DNA of 64,000 nucleotides, taken from assembly GCA_029948255.1 (NCBI GenBank), contig JALIZF010001529.1:248001-312000 (forward strand), written 5' to 3'. Shown piece after piece: positions 57,961 to 64,000 of this stretch (positions are counted from its first letter, which is position 1; each line of letters starts with the position of its first letter). The notes beneath the pieces are model-generated. The model worked only from the letters and a program-made list of their open reading frames with translations. It had not been told where the DNA came from and searched no databases. The stretch comes from Telmatactis stephensoni. Taxonomy: Eukaryota; Cnidaria; Anthozoa; Actiniaria; Isophelliidae. The position numbers and the translations under genes are program-made.

Positions 57961-58201
57961 TTACAGTAAGTTTACTATAATTGTAAACTGAGCTTTTACT
58001 GCAGTTTATGGGAGAAGTAAAGCTATGGGTAAATACCAAATTTACAGTGATGTTGTAAACTACCTTAAACTTCAGTAAATTTGAAGTTTAAGTCGAATTT
58101 AATAGTAGTTTTGTATACAAGTAAATCCGTCTTTTTGTCCAGTGGTAATTTGCTGTAATATATGAATATTAGTTATGTACGTTGAGTTAAAATGTGTATT
58201 A

Positions 58202-58773
58202 TGCACTTATCATTTGCTTCCCCGTGGGTTGATCCATTCAAATTAAGCCCCTGGTTAAAGGGCATAAAATTAATGACAAATAGCCCTTTTAAATAAGGGC
58301 GAACTCATCACAGTCTTCAGTCCGATCGGCTCCTCGCGAGCAAATCAACCAGCAACTGACGAAGGACCTGTCGTTCAAGTCCGAAACCGCATTAGCAGCA
58401 GTTCTACATGAACTGACAAGATGACTACACATTTCCAAATCGCAGCCTCACTCTGTTAGCCTTAATAATGGCATTACGGTACAAAACGGTAGAAGAATCT
58501 GGTTATAATAGGGTTTGGCATCGAAATTTAGCATCGAAATGAAATAAAATTATATTGTGCGAAAAAAACTATGGTCTACAGCGATATTCCGCTTACCAAA
58601 AGTCGAACAAATCCCGTGGGTGTGTCCCCGTGGTCCAGCGAAGTCGTTTCCAAAACTAAACAACTCCCCTCCCCCGGGGAAAAAAAGAAATACCAAAACT
58701 GTACCATTCCCCCTAGGGAGTTCCCCGGAGGTGTCCCGGGAGTCGACCCACGGGGAAGCAAATGATAAGTGCA
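58202..58773. mobile_element. 572-bp MITE with 28-bp TIRs and TTA target duplication
   Basis: TGCACTTATCATTTGCTTCC(CCGTGGGT) at the left is exactly mirrored at the right end, ending GATAAGTGCA at 58773. TTA flanks both sides (58199-58201, 58774-58776), and the empty site TATTATAG is preserved in block A near 46770. A TTA 3-bp duplication suggests a PIF/Harbinger-type non-autonomous element, although the terminal bases are not diagnostic. Interior CCCGTGG/CCACGGG words repeat. No ORF. Confidence 0.85.
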
Positions 58774-59244
58774 TTATAGTCAAACACAGTTTCTTCTCAT
58801 GCAGATCGCCCGTTTCAGATTGAAAGATGTCACCGTTTTTTAATAGGTGTACTAACTTTATCTCGTTTTATCTGATATTCGATGTTTCACAGCCTACGGC
58901 AAAGAGACTACGGGCATCATTCCTATTGCACTGAAGGACTTTTGTCTTTGGTAAAATGATAAGAAAACTGAGTAATTTCATTCACTCAAATCTAGTACCA
59001 GCTATCATGAAAATTCACCGCCGAAAGCAAAAAGAATTGGACTCAGTAGTTGTGCGATCGTTAAAAATTGTTTTGTTAAGACCACAATCGGTTTTCTCCG
59101 AACTTGAAATTACCGACAGATAAGCGAACAAACACTTTGTTTTTTAATGTTTCGATTGTAGAAAACAAACAAATAGTTTAATTAAACAAGTAAACATATG
59201 TACGACATCGAAAAATGAGATCAACAACTGATTTCGATCCACTC

Positions 59245-59340
59245 ACCTATTGTTTCACTGCAAGTTGGTTCGATCTGTCCGTTCCGGAGGCCAACTAATG
59301 AAACAGTTTCAAGTACAACAGCTTTATACAATTCGAGCAT
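59245..59340 (-). promoter_or_regulatory. Candidate promoter and first exon (copy B)
   Basis: The duplicate of 47236-47330: TATAAAG (rc of 59322-59328), GTTAGTTGG(C)CTCCGG-type exon text and donor ATAG|GTGAGT ending at 59247. It differs from copy A by one or two bases. It is separated from any downstream gene by the nested insertions. Confidence 0.35.
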
Positions 59341-59533
59341 TCGTGTATTCATTAATCATGACATTGATGACAGCCAATATCGAGACACATTAAGATGCAA
59401 CATGAGGGCAAAGACACGGATGCTTGTTATTTTGTGACTTAAAAGAATGTCTGCGCTTTTTTAGATGGGTTACATGTAGCACTTGTAATGCCTTTTACTG
59501 CTAGAAAATACAATTCACGCAGTTCAGAGGGTT

Positions 59534-60267
59534 CTCAAGCATGTTAAGGCCTGGAAATTCTTTTTTTTGGGGGGGTGGGGGGGGTGGGGGGGTGGGGGGG
59601 GGGGCCTAAAATCAATCTTATTTTTGTTCTTTAATCGTTTTTGTTTCAAACCTTACAAAAATTGGCATGGGCATATAACTAGATGTCCTTAAGATTTTAG
59701 GGTGAAAACTTTTAAGATAAGGTGATCACGTGACCACGATCTTGGCTCCCATCAACCCAAAAAATTTGATTTAAAACGCGGAGATGGATGTCATGTGTAG
59801 GTAGGACTTAATGGTATATTTTCACTTCTCCCTAAGAGATGTATACGAATCTGCCTTAATACCTGAACTATCTTTGCTCGTTAAGGCGATATTATGCAAA
59901 ATAGGTCACGTGACCTACTTGATAAATCAAAACAACTGCAAATATCGCCTTAACGAGCAAAGATAGTTCAGGTATTAAGGCAGATTCGTATACATCTCTT
60001 AGGGAGAAGTGAAAATATACCATTAAGTTCTACCTACACACGACATCCATCTCCGCGTTTTAAATCAAAATTTTTGGGTTGATGGGAGCCAAGATCGTGG
60101 TCACGTGATCACCTTATCTTAAAAGTTTTTACCCTAAAATCTTAAGGACATCTAGTTATATGCCCATGCCAATTTTTGTAAGGTTTGAAACAAAAACGAT
60201 TAAAGAACAAAAATAAGATTGATTTTAGACCCCCCACAAAGCATTTCCAGGCCTTAACATGCTTGAG
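59534..60267. mobile_element. 734-bp snapback element, ~330-bp arms
   Basis: Absent from block A (site near 47510). CTCAAGCATGTTAAGGCCTG at the left is mirrored by CAGGCCTTAACATGCTTGAG at the right, and the arms match almost base for base through GATGGATGTCATGTG and TTAAGGCGATATT. The loop (about 59894-59938) contains the palindrome AGGTCACGTGACCT. A G-rich run (59569-59604) breaks the left arm only. Confidence 0.9.
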
Positions 60268-60848
60268 TTTTTTTTCCCTCAATATCTGTGAAATATTTAC
60301 TTATTTATAGACATACATACACACGACAGACACACAAGCAAACAAGATATACGTTTTTTCTTTAAAGTTTTTTCTTAACGTACATCAACGATATTAAGTG
60401 GTGTACTGCAAACATCTCAATTCACGGATGTCGTTTCGCAAATGATATTTTCAGTTGTTGAACTTGTCAGTACAATTACGTTAAAAAATTCTATTGCATT
60501 CTAATCTATTGTAATAGCAGTTATAAAATTTGTTTTCACAAAAAAATCTATTCTTAAAAACAATGTTATTATGCTCATTGTAAAAAAATTCTATTGTTAA
60601 AAAAAAAAGCAAAAAAACCAATTACGTTATCCTACCTATAGCCTACTCTAAAAGGTATCTGTACGAAAAAAGTGTGTTTTCGTGTGAAAAAATTTATACT
60701 CTCACATGTTTGGGTGAATATTTATTTGTCACTGAAGTTACGGAAGTTCACTTTTCGAAGTGCTCCGCGGATCGAGTAATTCATTGACGTCCATCCGTTT
60801 CATAATTTTTATGGTATTTTGCACAAATGAACAGGAAAACATGCCGAC

Positions 60849-60928
60849 TACTTCCCTGCTAACAGAGGCTCACACAGACGTTAAATCGAGTGATTTAACG
60901 TCTGTGTGAGCCTCTGTTAGCAGGGAAG
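60849..60928. repeat. 80-bp insertion forming a perfect 37-bp hairpin
   Basis: CTTCCCTGCTAACAGAGGCT (arm 60851-60887) is perfectly mirrored at 60892-60928, with a 4-base loop GAGT. CCGAC flanks both sides (60844-60848, 60929-60933) and occurs once in block A near 47930, so the insertion and its 5-bp duplication are clear. Confidence 0.9.
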
Positions 60929-60998
60929 CCGACCACAAAAAATATCCAATGCTTCAAGCAAACTAGTGAAGGATACTTGTGCATGAAACTTGGGCTAT

Positions 60999-61225
60999 AG
61001 CGTACAACTGCGAAAGCTAGCGATAGCGAAATCGGATAGCACCCAGCTAGGTGAAATTGAATAGCGACAGCGTCATCTATCTTCTTGCGTGAGGCGGAGA
61101 ACGCTAAGTGCATTACCGCCAGCCTCGAGGGGCGAGGCTATTATCGACTGGACATACGCTTGCGATAAATGGCAACTTGGTTCAGGTTTAACTTTGCTTA
61201 AATTTTATCTAACCACATTTTGTTG
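60999..61225. other. ~225-bp insertion of unknown origin in block B
   Basis: Relative to block A (GGGCTATTGATATATTTATA near 47995), block B departs after GGGCTATA and rejoins at the AAACAAACAGGCAAAC run. The inserted text is less AT-rich (GCGATAGCGAAATCGG, GCCTCGAGGGGCGAGGC). I do not recognise it. Confidence 0.6.
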
Positions 61226-62319
61226 ACAAACAAACAGGCAAACAAACAAACAAATAAGGACGGTCGATTGGGAAAGATCTAGTTGTTAACATGCATTGCG
61301 TTCTACTTGCTGATTACATTTCCATTGCTTTTTGTTCATTTGTGGCCAGCATAACGAAGTTGCATGTAAAAACTATTTCAGCCGTGTTTTGCTTCCATAA
61401 AATGTGAAGGAAATGAAAAAAAGAGTATTTCGAAACAGTCTTTATCGTCATTCCACCAGTCCACCTTGACTTCAACATCTTTCGAAGTGCTCCGCGGATC
61501 GAGTAATTCATTGGCAAATGACGTCCATCCGTTTCATAATTTTTATGCATGGTATTTTGCACACATAAACAGGAAAACATGCCGACCGCAAAAAATATCC
61601 AGTGCTTCAGGCAAACTAGTGAAGGATAGTGCATGAAACTTGGGCTATGGATATATTTATAGACAAACAAACAAGCAAACAAACAAATAAATAAACAGAC
61701 AAACAAACAAACAAACAAATAACGACAGTCGATTGGGAAAGATAGTTAACATGCATTGCGTGATTGGAAGCATGAACTTTTCTACTTGCTGATTATATTT
61801 CCATTGCTTTTTGAGTTGCATATGAAAAAAAAGCCGTGTTTTAATTGCTTCCATAAAATGTGAAGGAAATGGAAAAAAAAAGAGTATTTCGAAACAGTCT
61901 ATATCGTCAATCCACCAGTCCACCTAGACTTCAACACTGTAGTTTGGATTATGCATTAGACCATTGCCCGGCCGCTCAAAAATTGCTCATTTTCAAAAAG
62001 AAATGGTTGCCATCAGGTTACAAAAAAATAAAATGGAATTTCTTTACAATCGAATCATCGGAAAGCTCGGTAAACAAAGAGAAACAAATTTATGAAATCG
62101 AAGCATCATTGTATGTCGTCTCATGCTTACACTTAACTCTTTCCCGTGCGGTGGCTTTTAGCGTTTTTGAACGATTTTCTATAGAATATGATCTGTAAAT
62201 TTTTATGACTCCATATTTGGGGTTGCTATGGAGAATGCTGCTGTTCTAGAACACCGAAGGCTCAAGGTCTCCAGCACGTCAGTTAAACGTAGTGTTATTG
62301 CTTGCTTAGAGCAGCCGAT

Positions 62320-62500
62320 TTCGTATGAGTGCCGTACCGTGACGTGATATTTTCTTTCATTTGATTGGTTGTTTTTCATTTTCTAACAATCTGGTTGGCT
62401 CAACACGGACTCGTCTTGTCGTAAGTTTGCCGTGTCCGTGACCGTGTCGTGTCCGTGCCGTGTGCCGTGCTGTTTCACACTCATACGAAATCTGCTCTAG
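62320..62500. repeat. Foldback element, TATGAGT family copy 3
   Basis: GATTTCGTATGAGTG at the left is mirrored by CACTCATACGAAATCTGCTC at the right; the interior has GCCGTGTCCGTGACCGTGTC. Same family as 15090 and 38290. Confidence 0.75.
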
Positions 62501-62888
62501 CCTCCAAAAGACGTCTGCAGCGAAGGCTGAATTGCTTACTTGGGCTGTAGTTAGGATTCAAAATTGCCATTGGATCGACTTTAGGTAAGTTTAAAGCCAT
62601 TTTTAACTCGTGGATTGCAAATCCACGAGTTATAGTGAGGGGTCAAAATATGCAAATGTGTCACTCACTCACTCGCAAATGTGTTAACACTATGTCACTG
62701 CGCATGCTCTATGCAATTGACCGCAGGCCGAAAGTAATGTGGGCTCTGGGTACGAGATTAAAGGAATTAATTAAATATGTTTCAGTTTATTCCGGGACTC
62801 CCGAAGGACTCCCGAACTATTCACAGATCAACGATATTTGCTTTTCACGATTTATGTAGAAATCAGACTAGACAAAATTCATTCAATT

Positions 62889-63148
62889 TATAGACGACTT
62901 TCAAAAATGGCGGGCTCATTGTTCACGATAACGAGGCCAGAAAGGCCTCCAAAATCAACATCGCATCAAATGATTCTAAATATATAAGAATTATCCTGTA
63001 AAATGCACATAAAATAGGTATTTTAAAAGGAAAAGGAATACATCGTCTTTGATAGCAATAGAAGTGTCGCCACGCTTATTTTCTGGTAACAAGGCCTTTG
63101 TGGCCTCGTTCTCATGTACTAGACCGCCATTTTTGAAAGTCGTCTATA
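62889..63148. mobile_element. 260-bp MITE with 25-bp TIRs
   Basis: TATAGACGACTTTCAAAAAT(GGCGG) at the left is mirrored exactly at the right by (CCGCC)ATTTTTGAAAGTCGTCTATA; inner GAGGCC(A)GAAAGGCCTCC text pairs less well with GGCCTTTGTGGCCTC. TA at the ends fits a Tc1/mariner-type TA duplication. No ORF. Confidence 0.85.
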
Positions 63149-63718
63149 TTTAGTTAAGAACAGCATTGACTAGAAACACTCCCGGCAGGCATGTCCAATA
63201 CACACGAAAAATTATATAAGACGTTGTTTAAAGAAGAAGCTTTTTAGATCATTAAATTCCTAGTATTAGTACAAGCTATTTCAGGAGTAAAACCATCGAA
63301 ATACCGAAGCAAGTTTAGACATGACTTACGCAACAGAACTATCGCACTCAGATAGCCAGGCTTTGTACATCGCTATCAAGCGACAAAAATCTCTTCAAGT
63401 CCAACATCAAAGTCATCCAAGCTTTTAGTGTTCGTACTCTATCATCACAAGAGTCAAAGTAGATAAACAAACGACGGACTGAAAACATTTTGTGAAAGCC
63501 GTCGTCGCTAGCGCCGTGAAGGTCTCGAGTCCGCTAGCCGAAAACAGTAACAAAAAGGCGTATTGAGTTAGTTTATTGGCTTAGTGTTTTGTAAAGTAAT
63601 TTCTTTTATCTTTATAGCGACATTTTGCTACAGAGCACAGAGAGAAACATTTTTGCATTTGTTTTGTAACCACACTCTGACTATAAATATACAAAATTCA
63701 CCAGGCAAAATCATACAA

Positions 63719-63792
63719 CTCCTGGATGGTCGAATGGATATGTCCTCGGCTTTACAATCGAAAGGTCCGGGTTCAAATCCCGGCCCGGCGGT
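63719..63792 (+). repeat. tRNA-like sequence (Val-TAC-like), probably SINE head
   Basis: A-box TGGTCGAATGG and a good B-box GGTTCAAATCC (the B-box within the perfect T-arm CCGGG-TTCAAAT-CCCGG), anticodon-loop text TTTACAA, followed by a T run (63796-63806) that could terminate Pol III. The anticodon stem pairs badly (about 2 of 5) and the acceptor stem only about 5 of 7 with two G-T pairs, so I do not call a functional tRNA. Confidence 0.55.
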
Positions 63793-64000
63793 AAATTTTT
63801 TTTTTCACCTTTTTTTTCTTTTTGACAGATTTTTTTTCTTTTATAGCTAATGACTCTTTCTTCGCTAAGGAAATTATTGATTTATTGATTTGAATTTTTG
63901 TCTTCAAATGAAAACTCGTTATTTTACTAAAATATATTGTTTGGGCTTCCTGTGGTCATTTCGGTCAATCCACGAGTTACTTCGCCATTGGCGGTTTGAT

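Larger units (their letters stand above)
51819..58143. mobile_element. 6.3-kb CACTGG-terminated DNA transposon (CMC/Chapaev-like), non-autonomous
   Basis: The 24-bp perfect terminal inverted repeat CACTGGACAAAAAGACGGAT(TTAC) at 51819-51842 is mirrored at 58120-58143. It is flanked by GTAA (51815-51818 and 58144-58147), present once at the empty site in block A (near 46709). CAC..GTG termini with a 4-bp duplication fit the Chapaev branch of the CMC superfamily; CACTA-type elements usually make 3-bp duplications. Outside the nested Penelope element, the interior is AT-rich, with tandem arrays at 55262-55460 and 57600-57960, a promoter/first-exon-like piece at ~55830-55940 and a foldback at 56964-57095. 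No transposase is visible. Confidence 0.82.
51250..62103. repeat. Segmental duplication block B, interrupted by nested insertions
   Basis: This is a direct copy of 46340-48432 split by at least six insertions, described separately. The segments matching block A are about 51250-51500, 51656-51818, 58144-58198, 58774-59533, 60268-60600 and 60610-60998 with gaps, and 61226-62103. A partial tandem repeat of the unit occurs inside (60750-61440 versus 61483-61920), so this copy also underwent local duplication. Confidence 0.88.
62606..64000. other. Non-coding end of window, repeats only
   Basis: Apart from the MITE and the tRNA-like unit, this holds the palindrome AACTCGTGGAT-TGC-AAATCCACGAGTT (~62607-62635). 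The word TCAATCCACGAGTTA near 63965 repeats its right arm, so the element may be TIR-bounded and about 1.35 kb, from 62606 to near the window edge. No supported exon. Confidence 0.5.

Noticed and set aside
61314..61923. Minus-strand ORFs with CLFVCLF repeats
   Set aside because: Translation of the AAAC/GTTT microsatellite in the duplicated block.
63719..63792. Functional tRNA-Val gene
   Set aside because: The T-arm and B-box are good but the anticodon and acceptor stems pair poorly; other tRNA-like SINE heads are common here.

Overview
This window is nuclear DNA from an animal, most likely a cnidarian and probably an anthozoan such as a stony coral. The evidence is small spliced exons with GT..AG borders, AT-rich introns, conserved metazoan genes (CUEDC1, DENR, roadblock dynein light chain, the ciliary gene MKS1), tRNA-derived SINEs, dozens of foldback or MITE-like elements and a Penelope-like retroelement. 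The phylum is an inference; no gene seen here fixes the species. Most of the coding content lies in exons too short to show as long ORFs, so gene models were built by hand from splice signals, reading phase and family similarity.

Layout. 1.1-8.9 kb, minus: CUEDC1, seven exons that join in frame to about 379 aa, with a decayed copy of its last exon just downstream. 11.2-14.2 kb, minus: DENR, seven exons, 181 aa, complete. 18.3-18.7 kb, plus: a roadblock/LC7 dynein light chain in one coding exon. 19.4-22.7 kb, minus: a three-exon secreted peptide with 12 cysteines in a prokineticin/colipase-like arrangement. 24.2-40.7 kb, plus: MKS1 (B9-domain ciliary transition-zone protein), 21 coding exons found. 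One exon in the middle of the B9 domain could not be found; its expected place is occupied by a three-copy ~300-bp tandem repeat. Nested in a late MKS1 intron, on the opposite strand, is an unrecognised four-exon gene (34.9-36.0 kb) for a signal-peptide/TM protein with two tandem cysteine-rich repeats. 43.3-44.4 kb, minus: an intronless-coding class A GPCR with unusual HRY and HPxxY motifs.

From about 46.3 kb to 62.1 kb the window is a direct segmental duplication. Block A (46.34-48.43 kb) recurs as block B (51.25-62.10 kb), and block B has been blown open by nested insertions. They are a 6.3-kb CACTGG-terminated DNA transposon with a 4-bp GTAA target duplication, a 3.1-kb Penelope-like element inside it (12-bp target duplication, hammerhead-ribozyme-like motifs, RT and GIY-YIG remnants), a 572-bp MITE with TTA duplications, a 734-bp foldback element, an 80-bp perfect palindrome and a truncated non-LTR tail. 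Block A preserves the empty sites, so insertion boundaries can be read directly. The duplicated unit holds a TATA-like box and a possible first non-coding exon that may belong to the GPCR.

The host genes are not an operon. They are independent housekeeping, ciliary and signalling genes in an ordinary gene-dense animal neighbourhood; MKS1 and a dynein light chain lying close together may be chance. The most interesting unexplained objects are the nested two-repeat membrane protein, which may sit inside a TIR-bounded segment inserted into a SINE, the missing MKS1 exon, and the ribozyme-bearing retroelement.
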